From Clostridia bacterium (lineage in GTDB: Bacteria; Bacillota; Clostridia; Lachnospirales; Lachnospiraceae): 64,000 nucleotides of DNA. Location of the stretch: NCBI GenBank assembly GCA_910576205.1, contig CAJTHL010000008.1, forward strand, positions 115,406 through 179,405, read 5' to 3'. The stretch's first letter is position 1; every line of letters starts with the position of its first letter. The notes beneath the pieces are model-generated. The model was not told where the DNA came from and did not search any database. It worked only from the letters and a program-made list of their open reading frames with translations. Below, piece after piece: positions 27,463-35,671 of this stretch. The translations under genes were made by a program, and so were the position numbers.

Positions 27463-28581
27463 ATGAGAAAAAGATTGTGGAGTATGGTATTGTGTCTGGC
27501 ACTGAGTGTATCGCTGCTCTCCGGGTGCGGAAAGAAAGCGGAGACAGGAAGCGGGGGAAGCCCTGCGGATACAGAAGAAGCTTCGGAGGCCCAGGATGCG
27601 CCGGAGGAAGGAGCGGCTACAGAGAACGATGGAGAGTATGATTTCAGCCAGGACAAGACGTTCAATATGACGGCGGGCGGTATCCAGTCCGCGGAGGACA
27701 CGGTAACGCTGGCCATGCAGAAGATGGCGGAGATTGCGGAGGAAAAATCCGGCGGAACCATTAAGATTACTGTTTCTCCCGCAGGCCAGCTGGGGGACGC
27801 CACCAGTCAGATGGAGGCGGTATCCCTGGGAACCCAGGAGATTTTTGTGGACGCCAGCTCCTGGCTCTCCACCTTTGTGGACGACGCCCTGGTGACCTCT
27901 ATGTTTTTCCTGATCCGGGACGAGGAGCATTTCAGGCAGTTCCTGGAGAGCGGCATCGAAGCGGATTTTGAACAGCAGCTTGCCGACCAGCAGGGTGTGC
28001 GGGTCATTGCAAATAACTGGCTGCGGACGCCCCGCTCTATTGTGTGCAAGAAGGAGCTGAACACTCTGGAGGATTTAAAGGGCATGAAGATGCGCGTGCC
28101 GGATATTAAATCTTATATGGAATCGGCAACGGCTCTGGGTCTTGGAACCGCCCAGGTGGCATGGGGAGAGACTTACCTGGCAATCCAGCAGGGCGTGGTG
28201 GATTCCTGCGAATCGCCCCTGGATTCCATTTACACCATGAAATTCTATGAGACCACAAAGCATGTGGTTCTCACCGAGCATATCCGCGACAGCGTGATGG
28301 TCTATATGAACGAGGATTTGCTGGAAGGCATGAGCGAGGCCCAGCAGGCGGTTCTGAAGGAGGCGGCAAAGGAAGCCGGGGAATGGTACACGGAGCAGGT
28401 GAAGTCTGCGGCGGCGGAGTATAAACAGACCATGGAGGACGAGGGCACCGTATTTGACCAGCCTTCCCAGGAGCTTATTGACGGGATGACAAAAGCAATA
28501 GCAGCCAGGGCGGAGGAGCTGGAAGCGGAAGGCCTTTGGAGAGCAGGGCTGTTTAAGGAAATCCAGGAGATAGGAAAATGA
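27463..28581 (+). CDS. dctP: TRAP transporter substrate-binding lipoprotein (DctP family)
   Basis: 372 residues. A signal peptide ends in the lipobox LLSGC (lipidated Cys about residue 22), then a Gly/Glu-rich linker. The DctP fold follows, with KISVSPAGQLGDATSQMEAVSLGTQEI and LNTLEDLKGMKMRVP-type blocks; the conserved Arg of RVPD that salt-bridges a carboxylate ligand is present. It would deliver an organic acid to DctQ/M. An upstream ATG at 27439 is rejected because AAGGAGAAGG lies before 27463. Its stop overlaps the dctQ start (ATGA). Confidence 0.92.
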   Translation: MRKRLWSMVLCLALSVSLLSGCGKKAETGSGGSPADTEEASEAQDAPEEGAATENDGEYDFSQDKTFNMTAGGIQSAEDTVTLAMQKMAEIAEEKSGGTIKITVSPAGQLGDATSQMEAVSLGTQEIFVDASSWLSTFVDDALVTSMFFLIRDEEHFRQFLESGIEADFEQQLADQQGVRVIANNWLRTPRSIVCKKELNTLEDLKGMKMRVPDIKSYMESATALGLGTAQVAWGETYLAIQQGVVDSCESPLDSIYTMKFYETTKHVVLTEHIRDSVMVYMNEDLLEGMSEAQQAVLKEAAKEAGEWYTEQVKSAAAEYKQTMEDEGTVFDQPSQELIDGMTKAIAARAEELEAEGLWRAGLFKEIQEIGK

Positions 28582-29072
28582 AAATACTGAAAAAATTTAT
28601 CCGGTTTTTCGGGATACTTCAGTGGTATGCAGGCGTCGGATGTATTCTGGTGATTATCGTGTCCGTGACGGCCGGGGTGGTTTGCAGAAAGTTTTTAAAC
28701 AGCCCTCTTAGCTGGGTGGAGGAGCTTTGTACCTTCCTCTTTATCTATCTGGCCTTCTTTGGAGCCAGCGTGGCTGCCATGAACGGCAAACACGTAAGCG
28801 CGGATTTTCTCACGGGAAAATTCTCAGAGAGGGGAAAGGAAATCCTGCATCTGGTGCAGAAGGTGATTATGCTGGTGCTGCTGGCCTTTATGTTTGTCAG
28901 CGCCTGCATTCTCCAGCCGAAAATGACAGGCCACTCCAGCACAAGCCTGGATATCCCCAAGAATGTGTATTACCTTCCGATTTTATTCAGCTCCTTCTAT
29001 ATGCTTGTGGTTTACCTGGCAGAGCTGATCGAATTGCTGCAGGGTATTATGGCAAAGAGACAGGAGGCATAG
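28578..29072 (+). CDS. dctQ: TRAP transporter small permease (DctQ family)
   Basis: 164 residues with four membrane helices (about 15-35, 50-70, 90-110, 130-150). The DctQ pattern SPLSWVEELCTFLFIYLAFFGASVA is clear. It forms the small membrane subunit that pairs with DctM. It starts within the dctP stop codon (4-bp overlap) and ends 2 bp before dctM, so the three are translationally coupled. Confidence 0.93.
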   Translation: MKILKKFIRFFGILQWYAGVGCILVIIVSVTAGVVCRKFLNSPLSWVEELCTFLFIYLAFFGASVAAMNGKHVSADFLTGKFSERGKEILHLVQKVIMLVLLAFMFVSACILQPKMTGHSSTSLDIPKNVYYLPILFSSFYMLVVYLAELIELLQGIMAKRQEA

Positions 29073-29074
29073 AT

Positions 29075-30373
29075 ATGGGATTTGACATCACGGTATTGGT
29101 TATCACTTTTCTGATTCTGCTGTTTCTCGGTGTGCCGGTTGCCTTTGCCCTGGGTGTGCCGGGGCTGGTGTATCTGGCCATGCAGGGAGGGAGTGTCTCC
29201 ATAGTAAACCTGGCCCATTCCATGACCACGCCTCTTTATACCTATGTACTGATTGCGCTGCCAGCCTTCCTGCTGTCCGGACGCATGATGAACTCCGGGG
29301 GCGTGACCAGCCGCCTCTTTGACGCGGCCCTGGCTCTGGTGGGAAGGTTTAAGGGAGGCCTGGCTTACGCCAATGTGGTGGCCAGTATGCTGTTTGCCTC
29401 CATGTCCGGCACGGCGGTGGGCGACACAGGCGGGCTGGGAGCCATTGAGATGAAGATGATGGATGAGGCGGGCTATAAGAAATCCTTTTCCGCAGGCATT
29501 ACCGCATCTTCCAGCGTTATCGGCCCCTTGATTCCCCCGTCGGTTGCCATGGTGGTGCTGGGCTCTTCTGCGGGAGTGTCCACAGGAAAACTGTTTCTGG
29601 GCGGGCTGATTCCCGGGATTGTTATGGGACTGGCCCTGATGGTGTCCATCTTTGTGCAGGCGAGAACCACAAAGGAGGGGCAGAACTGGCCCACCTACGT
29701 GATACCTGCCCGGGAGATTCCAAAGAAGCTTCTGAAGGCTATCCCGGCGCTGATGTCGCCGGTGATTATTATCGGGGGGATTACCTCCGGGTTTTTTACC
29801 CCCACGGAAGCGGCGGTGATCTCCATTGACTATTCTATTCTTCTGGGCATCGTCTACAAGGAACTGACCTGGAAGTCCTTTATCCAGGCCATCAAGGATA
29901 CGGTGGAGACGGCAGGGACCTTTATGCTTATCATTGCCATAGCCGGATTCTTTACCTGGATTGTGACCAAGCTTGGGCTGGCCACGGTACTGCAGAATCT
30001 GCTGATGCCTATGTACTCTGTGGGGCCGCTGCTGGTGGTGTTTGTGCTGGCCTTGATTCTGGTAATAATCGGATGCTTTATGGATACCACGGCGGCCATC
30101 CTTCTGGTAACGCCCATCTTCTTCCCCATCATCAATAATATGGGGATTGACCCGGTGTATTTCGGCGTGATGATGACGGTTGCGCTGATTTCGGGAATTG
30201 TCACCCCGCCTTTTGGCATCTGTCTCTTTGTTATGGCGGATGTGTCGGGCCTTCCGGTTTCCGCGGTGACAAAAGAGTGCGCCAAGTATCTGCCCGCCAT
30301 GTTTGCGGTGCTGGTGCTGATTATTCTGATCCCGGGTCTGTCCACCTGGCTGCCCGGACTGATTTACGGCTGA
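29075..30373 (+). CDS. dctM: TRAP transporter large permease (DctM family)
   Basis: 432 residues, about 12 membrane segments. It is the ion-driven transport subunit. Family blocks include GVPVAFALGVPG, SAGITASSSVIGPLIPPSVAMVVLG and FGVMMTVALISGIVTPPFGICLFV. The in-frame ORF extends far upstream, but the start at 29075 follows CAGGAGG and the dctQ stop. The substrate is unknown; with glycerate kinase and CdaR upstream, a C3-C6 sugar acid is likely. No clear terminator lies directly after it. Confidence 0.94.
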   Translation: MGFDITVLVITFLILLFLGVPVAFALGVPGLVYLAMQGGSVSIVNLAHSMTTPLYTYVLIALPAFLLSGRMMNSGGVTSRLFDAALALVGRFKGGLAYANVVASMLFASMSGTAVGDTGGLGAIEMKMMDEAGYKKSFSAGITASSSVIGPLIPPSVAMVVLGSSAGVSTGKLFLGGLIPGIVMGLALMVSIFVQARTTKEGQNWPTYVIPAREIPKKLLKAIPALMSPVIIIGGITSGFFTPTEAAVISIDYSILLGIVYKELTWKSFIQAIKDTVETAGTFMLIIAIAGFFTWIVTKLGLATVLQNLLMPMYSVGPLLVVFVLALILVIIGCFMDTTAAILLVTPIFFPIINNMGIDPVYFGVMMTVALISGIVTPPFGICLFVMADVSGLPVSAVTKECAKYLPAMFAVLVLIILIPGLSTWLPGLIYG

Positions 30374-30484
30374 CAGTGATCTGGCCCTGGGAATGTAATA
30401 ATTCTGGAGAAACAGTATAAAAACAGTAAAAAATTTTCTATAATCTAAAAAATAGCCAAAAAACCAACAAAATTTTAATTTTTC

Positions 30485-30513
30485 TTGGCAGGAATTGAAA
30501 AAAATGCTATAAT
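30485..30513 (+). promoter_or_regulatory. Promoter of the AGCS symporter gene
   Basis: TTGGCA (30485-30490), extended TGC and TATAAT (30508-30513), 17-nt spacer. Transcription should start near 30520, giving a leader of about 200 nt that holds a hairpin and element copy B. The 346-bp gap 30374-30719 shows an AT-rich part, this promoter, the hairpin and copy B; no other gene seen. Confidence 0.8.
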
Positions 30514-30545
30514 CCTGGAAAGAGCACAGGAACGGGATATAGTCT

Positions 30546-30581
30546 AAGGGCGGACAATGCAATGTTACAGTGTCCGCCCTT
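30546..30581 (+). other. Perfect hairpin in the AGCS leader
   Basis: AAGGGCGGACA (30546-30556) pairs perfectly with TGTCCGCCCTT (30571-30581) around a 14-nt loop; ATTCT follows. It may be a weak terminator or attenuator between the promoter and element copy B. Confidence 0.7.
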
Positions 30582-30606
30582 ATTCTATGGACGGGACTGG
30601 AAAACA

Positions 30607-30696
30607 GCATTAGTCCGGAAAGGCCCCCGGAAGGATTTCAGGACGTGAAACGGCCGGAAATGCTTCCAGACCCCCGGGGCCTGGGAGGACTGATGC
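30607..30696 (+). repeat. Structured leader element, copy B (before the AGCS gene)
   Basis: The outer stem GCATTAGTCC (30607-30616) pairs with GGACTGATGC (30687-30696) at all ten positions with one G-U. The inner stem pairs 30629-30639 with 30657-30667 (10 of 11). It ends 23 nt before the GTG start, the same spacing as copy A. It lies on a transcript with its own promoter. Confidence 0.8.
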
Positions 30697-30719
30697 GGAA
30701 CTGGAATGGAGGGATAAGA

Positions 30720-32126
30720 GTGGAAGCAATTACGAAAATTATCAACGATATCGACGCTGTGGTATGGGGCTGGGGAATGATTATTCTGCTGCTGGGTACC
30801 CATGTCTTTATGACAATCCGCACTGGCTTTATCCAGAGTAAGACCGTCTCAAAGGGAATCCGGCTGTCCGTGGCAAAGGATCCGGATTCGGAGGGTGAAG
30901 TCAGCCAGTTTGGAGCGCTGGCCACGGCTCTGGCGTCCACCATCGGCACGGGAAATATTATCGGCGTGGGTACAGCCATCGCTTTAGGCGGCCCCGGAGC
31001 GGTTCTCTGGTGCTGGCTGACGGGGGTGTTCGGCATCGCAACCAAATACGGGGAGTCCCTGATAGCAGTGAAATACAGGGTAAAGACAGAGGACGGCCGT
31101 ATGCAGGGGGGCGCCATGTATGCCCTGGAACGTGGATTAAAATGGAAAAAACTGGGGAAAATACTGGCCGTTGTCTTTGCGGTGTTTGCCGGGGCAGCTT
31201 CCTTTGGAATCGGATGTGCGACCCAGGTCAATGCCATTGCCACGGTCTGTGAGGAGAATTTACATATTAACGGAGCCGTTGTGGGTATTGTAATCGCGGT
31301 TCTGACAGCGGTTGTGATTTTCGGCGGAATTAAGAGCATTGCCCGGGTGTGCGAGCGTCTGGTGCCCTTTATGGCGGCCTTTTATGTGCTGGGCTGTATC
31401 ATTATCCTGGGAATCAACCATGATTTTATTGTCCCGGCTATCGCAACTATCTGTAAGCTGGCCTTTACGCCGGGGGCGGCTGCAGGCGGACTGGTGGGAA
31501 GAGGTATTATGGCGGCCATGCATTACGGCGTGGCCAGGGGGCTTTTCTCCAATGAATCCGGTATGGGTTCCGCGCCGATTGCAGCGGCGGCCGCCCAGAC
31601 AAGAAACCCTGTGCGTCAGGCCCTGGTTTCTTCCACGGGAACCTTCTGGGACACGGTGGTGGTATGTTTAATGACAGGCCTGGTTCTGGTATCCACCATT
31701 ATGAAGAACCCGGTTATTAATGCGGATGAGATCACAAACGGCGGTGTGCTGACTTCCATGGCCTTTGGCCAGATTCCTGTGCTGGGTTCCGTGATTCTGG
31801 TGGTGGGAATTATTTCCTTTGCCTACTCCACCATTCTGGGCTGGGCTTATTACGGGGAGCGCTGTGTGGAATATTTTGCGGGCAAGAAGGGCCTTTTGCC
31901 CTACCGTATAATTTATGTGGTGGTGGCTGCCGTAGCGCCTGTTCTGGCCCTGGATCTGGTGTGGACGGTGGCGGATATTCTGAACGCTCTGATGGCGATC
32001 CCGAATCTTATTGCGGTGTTGCTGCTGTCGCCGGTTATTGTAATGGAGACAAAACGGTATATCCATAATCTGGACGACAGGGACGATACGCCGGTTCCGG
32101 TGGTTCATACGGGAAAACAAAGATAG
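30720..32126 (+). CDS. Sodium:alanine/glycine symporter (AGCS family)
   Basis: 468 residues, about 10-11 transmembrane helices. Blocks ALATALASTIGTGNIIGVGTAIALGGPGAVLW and GRGIMAAMHYGVARGLFSNESGMGSAPIAAAAA are the AGCS signatures (AlsT/DagA), including the sodium-binding region. It imports small neutral amino acids, driven by sodium. The ORF is open far upstream through the repeat, but the GTG at 30720 has GGAGGG 6 nt before it and gives the family N-terminus (VEAITKIINDIDAVVWGWGM). AGCS genes are often riboswitch-controlled; no glycine riboswitch was recognised. Confidence 0.93.
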   Translation: MEAITKIINDIDAVVWGWGMIILLLGTHVFMTIRTGFIQSKTVSKGIRLSVAKDPDSEGEVSQFGALATALASTIGTGNIIGVGTAIALGGPGAVLWCWLTGVFGIATKYGESLIAVKYRVKTEDGRMQGGAMYALERGLKWKKLGKILAVVFAVFAGAASFGIGCATQVNAIATVCEENLHINGAVVGIVIAVLTAVVIFGGIKSIARVCERLVPFMAAFYVLGCIIILGINHDFIVPAIATICKLAFTPGAAAGGLVGRGIMAAMHYGVARGLFSNESGMGSAPIAAAAAQTRNPVRQALVSSTGTFWDTVVVCLMTGLVLVSTIMKNPVINADEITNGGVLTSMAFGQIPVLGSVILVVGIISFAYSTILGWAYYGERCVEYFAGKKGLLPYRIIYVVVAAVAPVLALDLVWTVADILNALMAIPNLIAVLLLSPVIVMETKRYIHNLDDRDDTPVPVVHTGKQR

Positions 32127-32150
32127 AATGAGATTATTTTGTCACAGATA

Positions 32151-32177
32151 TGGAGGCCGCCTAACAGGCAGCCTCCA
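32151..32177. terminator. Hairpin between convergent genes
   Basis: TGGAGGC-GCCT pairs with AGGC-GCCTCCA around the loop AAC with one internal mismatch. It overlaps the last codons of the minus-strand gene and can form on both strands. U-runs are weak. Confidence 0.6.
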
Positions 32178-32397
32178 GCATAAAGGATAAAAAGAGGGGG
32201 AAATCCCCTGCGTTTGTAAGGGAGAGGGACAGCTCCTTCTTCCGGGTGTCTGCCATGTCAAGAAGCTGGCGGGCTGTTTTGTCGTGGGAAAGATTACAGG
32301 TGCTGTCGTCGGGCAGGTGCAGGATTACGTCGCCTTTGCAGCGCTCCAGAGTGCGGAAAAAACGGTTCATGTTGGAAATGAATTTAATTTTAATCAT
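32161..32397 (-). CDS. Small HPr-like protein of unknown function
   Basis: 78 residues. The order strand (IKIKFIS), helix (MNRFFRTLERCKGD), strand (VILHLPDDSTCNLS), helix (DKTARQLLDMAD), strand (ELSLSLTNAGDFPLFLSFMLEAA) imitates HPr-type phosphocarriers, but the active-site His after the first strand is missing. So phosphate transfer is unlikely, and the HPr link is a guess from layout. AAAGGAG lies 8 nt before the ATG on the minus strand, and a TATAAT (minus strand, near 32480) lies upstream, so it looks like a true gene. It converges on the AGCS gene. Confidence 0.6.
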   Translation of the reverse strand: MIKIKFISNMNRFFRTLERCKGDVILHLPDDSTCNLSHDKTARQLLDMADTRKKELSLSLTNAGDFPLFLSFMLEAAC

Positions 32398-32554
32398 AAG
32401 ACTGCTCCTTTCTGCGGATTCTCCTGAGGGGATGCTTTAAAATTTATTTTTATGTGCTGTTGTTTCTTTGTAATGCTATTATATCATCAATTCTGGCGGA
32501 TATGTAGAAGTATATAGCCGGAAATATAGAACAAAACCGTCAAAGGAGATTATT

Positions 32555-33316
32555 ATGAAGGATGTTTTATGCAAAGTCCGCTATGTGTCCAACGCGGGTA
32601 TTCTGTTTGATGCAGAGGGGCAGACGCTGGCAATCGACGTGTTCAGCCGGGATGGGACAGGCCTCTATCCGGACACGCCGCCAGGAGTCCGTAAGGAGCT
32701 TCTGGAGGAGATCGGGGCGGGCCGGCTGAATATGCTGCTCTTTACCCACGAGCACGGGGATCACTTCTTTAAGGAGGACGTGCTGGAGGCATGGAGGAGA
32801 AATCCGGGGCTTCGGGTTTTTTCCACGGAGGCGGTAGTGGAGGAATTGTCCCGGCTGGGGATTCCCGGGGAGTGCCTGGGGGCAGTATCCGGGGGTTTTC
32901 TGGACGTGGGCGCTTTTCGCGTGGGCGTTCTGGACACCCTTCATGAAGGGGCCATGTACGCTCATGTGCGGAATCTGACGTACCTCATAGAGGCAGGGAA
33001 GCAGCGTTTTGTGGTGTCCGGGGACGCGGCGCCCTGTCGGGAACTGTTTGCGGGGATAGCCGCCTGGTCACGGGAGATCGACTGGTTTTTCCTTCCGTTT
33101 CCCTATGTAGGCCTTCCGTCCGTCCGCCGGATGCTGGAAAAAGAATTGGAGATCCGTCATATTTTCGTTCTCCATCAGCCCAGGCCGGAGGCAGACGCCC
33201 AGAATTGGGCGGCCCATGCAAAGGAAGTATGCGGCCGGGCAAAGGATAAGCTTCCCCGGCCCTTGTTTCCGGAAGGACTGGGAGGTTGGTATCCGCTTAT
33301 CTCTTCCGGGGATTGA
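32555..33316 (+). CDS. Metallo-beta-lactamase-fold hydrolase
   Basis: 253 residues. The motif THEHGDH (about residues 66-72) supplies the first metal site; further His/Asp ligands appear at TLHEG, SGDA and LHQPRP. The N-terminus (VRYVSNAGILFDAEGQTLAIDVF) resembles UlaG-like and Zn-dependent hydrolases acting on small molecules rather than lactamases. AAAGGAG precedes the ATG. The next gene, an MFS carrier, begins 23 bp after its stop, so the pair may import and process one compound, unknown here. Confidence 0.85.
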   Translation: MKDVLCKVRYVSNAGILFDAEGQTLAIDVFSRDGTGLYPDTPPGVRKELLEEIGAGRLNMLLFTHEHGDHFFKEDVLEAWRRNPGLRVFSTEAVVEELSRLGIPGECLGAVSGGFLDVGAFRVGVLDTLHEGAMYAHVRNLTYLIEAGKQRFVVSGDAAPCRELFAGIAAWSREIDWFFLPFPYVGLPSVRRMLEKELEIRHIFVLHQPRPEADAQNWAAHAKEVCGRAKDKLPRPLFPEGLGGWYPLISSGD

Positions 33317-33339
33317 CAGAAAAGGAGTATGAGAATTCT

Positions 33340-34530
33340 ATGAAATGGACATACCGGCATACCTTAAAGGCCTGCTACACCGGCTATATTACCCAGGCCA
33401 TTATCAACAACCTGGCGCCCCTCCTGTTTGTGACCTTCCAGAGACAGTTTCATATTTCCCTGGAAGAGCTGGGAGTTTTGATTACCATAAACTTCTTTAT
33501 CCAGATGCTGGTGGACACTCTGGCGGCCCGGTATGTGGATCGCATCGGCTACAGACCCTGCATTGTGGCTGCCCACGTTTTCTGTGTGGCAGGGCTTGCG
33601 GGCTTAAGCTGGTTTCCGCAGGTTTTTCCTTTTCCCATGCTGGGACTTGGGGTGGCCATGGGAATTGACGCGGTAGGCGGCGGCCTGATTGAGGTGCTTA
33701 TAAGCCCCATTGTGGAGGCCCTGCCCGGGGAGGAGAAGGCCTCAGCCATGAGTCTGCTCCACTCCTTTTACTGCTGGGGCCATATGACGGTGGTGTTGGT
33801 ATCTACCTTGTTTTTTACCTTATTTGGAACGGAAAACTGGAATTATCTGCCCCTTCTCTGGGCGCTGGTGCCCCTGGCAAATGCCTTTGCCTTTGTCAGG
33901 ACGCCCATTCGCGCCCTGGTGGAGGAGGGGGAGGGCTTTTCTATCCGAAAGCTTTTTTCCACGAAATTATTCTGGGTGTTTTTTATTCTTATGGTCTGTA
34001 GCGGCGCTTCGGAGCAGGCCATGTCTCAGTGGTCCTCTTTGTTTGCGGAGACAGGGCTTAAGGTGTCCAAGACCGTGGGAGACCTTTTGGGGCCCTGCGC
34101 CTTTGCCTTGCTGATGGGGACATGCCGTCTGTTTTACGGAAAGGCAGGCAGCCGTATACCCATAAAATCCTTTTTGTCCGGAAGCGCGGCTCTCTGTGCT
34201 GCGGCCTATCTGCTGGCGGTTTTTGCGCCCTGGCCCCTTTTGTCCCTGGTGGGTTGCGGTCTCTGTGGATTTGCCGTGGGAATCATGTGGCCCGGCACAT
34301 TCAGCCTGGCAAGCAGCAGCATACCGGCGGGGGGGACGGCCATGTTCGGCCTGCTGGCCCTGGCTGGGGACGTGGGCTGCGCCGCCGGTCCTGGCGTGGT
34401 GGGCATAATGTCCGGCTTCTTTGGAGGCGAGATGAAGGCGGGACTTCTGGCGGCCGCGGCATTCCCGGCGCTGCTTCTGCTCCTGGTGCCTTTCCTGGGG
34501 AGAAAATCTCCCACGCCAGATAAAAAGTAA
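33340..34530 (+). CDS. Major facilitator superfamily transporter
   Basis: 396 residues with about 12 transmembrane helices. The LAARYVDRIGYRP loop between helices 2 and 3 is the MFS motif A equivalent, and LHSFYCWGHM is like the FHS (fucose-type) sugar carriers. The start ATG at 33340 follows AAAAGGAG by 12 nt and gives a typical N-terminus (MKWTYRHTLKACYTGY); longer in-frame starts overlap the previous gene. Ligand unknown. The 208-bp gap after it shows AT-rich DNA with no other gene, and then a promoter. Confidence 0.88.
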   Translation: MKWTYRHTLKACYTGYITQAIINNLAPLLFVTFQRQFHISLEELGVLITINFFIQMLVDTLAARYVDRIGYRPCIVAAHVFCVAGLAGLSWFPQVFPFPMLGLGVAMGIDAVGGGLIEVLISPIVEALPGEEKASAMSLLHSFYCWGHMTVVLVSTLFFTLFGTENWNYLPLLWALVPLANAFAFVRTPIRALVEEGEGFSIRKLFSTKLFWVFFILMVCSGASEQAMSQWSSLFAETGLKVSKTVGDLLGPCAFALLMGTCRLFYGKAGSRIPIKSFLSGSAALCAAAYLLAVFAPWPLLSLVGCGLCGFAVGIMWPGTFSLASSSIPAGGTAMFGLLALAGDVGCAAGPGVVGIMSGFFGGEMKAGLLAAAAFPALLLLLVPFLGRKSPTPDKK

Positions 34531-34703
34531 CTTTGTAAAAAATTTACAGTTATAAAAATGCCCGGAAAAAGAGAACTGGCAGGATTCCCAAAAATTATTT
34601 CCGAAGGTGAGCGATTTTTAGGAAAAAGCCAGGTTCTAATGGAAGAATGAAATATATTTGTAAAAAATAGAGGGGAAAATGTAACAAATTTGTAATAATT
34701 AGG

Positions 34704-34732
34704 TTGACATAAGTAAAAAACCTCTTTAAAAT
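34704..34732 (+). promoter_or_regulatory. Promoter of the SleB-type gene, with palindrome on the -10
   Basis: TTGACA (34704-34709) and TAAAAT (34727-34732), 17-nt spacer. CCTCT and AGAGG flank the -10 (34721-34737). The ATG of the gene is at 34739, so the predicted start of transcription falls on or beside it. Confidence 0.7.
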
Positions 34733-34738
34733 AGAGGC

Positions 34739-35581
34739 ATGAACAGAATAAGAGTTATTGCAGTAGTTTTGAGTATGGTTATGCTCCTGACAGGGGCGGC
34801 AGGCAATACGAAAGAAACCGGAAACGACGCAGTCTCTTACGAAAGCATAGGAAATGAAGAAACAAAAGTGTGCCTGGCAATGAATGTTATAACAGAGCTG
34901 GGCACTCTCCATATAGAAGAAAATGAAAAGGAGGAAGAGCTTACCATAGAAGAAGAGGATGCAGACGGGCAGGAAGAGGAGGCCCTTTCCCGGGAGGAGA
35001 AGGGAGAGGAGCCGGTCCCGGAGGCACAAGGATCTATGGAAAACCATTCGGACCCGGGAGAAGAGGAGGAAGCCGGGATAACGGAATCCCAGGAGGCCCT
35101 TCCCCAGGAGCCGGTCCAGCCGCCTGCGCCGGAGGAGATTCCCCAGACAGAGAGGATAGCGGAAAACGCCAGTTCCTCCCAGTGGATTATTTCCATATCC
35201 AGCGAGGACTACGACGCGCTGCTTCGCATTGTGGAGTGTGAGGCCTCCGGTCAGGATATCAAAGGCCGAATGCTGGTGGCAAACGTGGTGCTGAACCGGT
35301 TAAACCGGGGAAACTTCGGCGGAAGCGTCAGGGAGGTTATTTACCAGAGATCGGCAAATGGAAAGGCCCAGTTTTCCCCTGTGGCCACGGGAAAGATAAA
35401 CCGCATTACCGTGACTCCGGAAACCGTGGAGGCCGTTAACCGCGCCCTGTGCGGGGAGGATGAATCCCAGGGGGCCCTCTACTTTGCTTCCAGAGCTCAT
35501 GCCAGCCCGGAAAACATGGCCTGGTTTGACAATCATCTGACCTGGCTTTTCGCTTACGGAGGACATGAGTTTTTTATGTAG
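34739..35581 (+). CDS. Secreted cell-wall hydrolase (SleB / Hydrolase_2 type)
   Basis: 280 residues. A signal peptide (MNRIRVIAVVLSMVMLLTGAA) leads into an unusual Glu/Asp/Pro-rich linker (about 35-140, with long runs of E). The C-terminal about 110 residues form the catalytic domain of spore cortex/wall hydrolases: LLRIVECEASGQDIKGRMLVANVVLNR with the catalytic Glu, then AQFSPV, and ending ALYF-SRAHASPENMAWF-GGHEFF. It would cleave peptidoglycan outside the cell. It has no ribosome site and the promoter -10 lies 7 nt before the ATG, so its mRNA may be leaderless. Confidence 0.88.
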   Translation: MNRIRVIAVVLSMVMLLTGAAGNTKETGNDAVSYESIGNEETKVCLAMNVITELGTLHIEENEKEEELTIEEEDADGQEEEALSREEKGEEPVPEAQGSMENHSDPGEEEEAGITESQEALPQEPVQPPAPEEIPQTERIAENASSSQWIISISSEDYDALLRIVECEASGQDIKGRMLVANVVLNRLNRGNFGGSVREVIYQRSANGKAQFSPVATGKINRITVTPETVEAVNRALCGEDESQGALYFASRAHASPENMAWFDNHLTWLFAYGGHEFFM

Positions 35582-35602
35582 TTACAGTTACAGAAAAACA
35601 TG

Positions 35603-35631
35603 TTGACACCTATGTTATAAAATGTTATAAT
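35603..35631 (+). promoter_or_regulatory. Promoter of the DeoR-family gene
   Basis: TTGACA (35603-35608) and TATAAT (35626-35631), 17-nt spacer, fully overlapped by the TGTTATAA repeats at 35613-35640. Confidence 0.8.
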
Positions 35632-35658
35632 CTGTTATGAAATGTGAAACTCATAACA
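35613..35658. promoter_or_regulatory. Phased operator before the DeoR gene
   Basis: TGTTATAA (35613), TGTTATAA (35623) and TGTTATGA (35633) are direct repeats spaced exactly 10 bp, followed by the inverted copy TCATAACA (35651). They cover the -10 and transcription start, so binding should repress. Confidence 0.7.
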
Positions 35659-35671
35659 TGAGGGAACAAAC

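Noticed and set aside
29012..30610. Minus-strand open frame of 532 codons opposite dctM
   Set aside because: Composition is His/Gln/Gly-rich, as expected from the antisense of a membrane protein gene; no start signal or domain.
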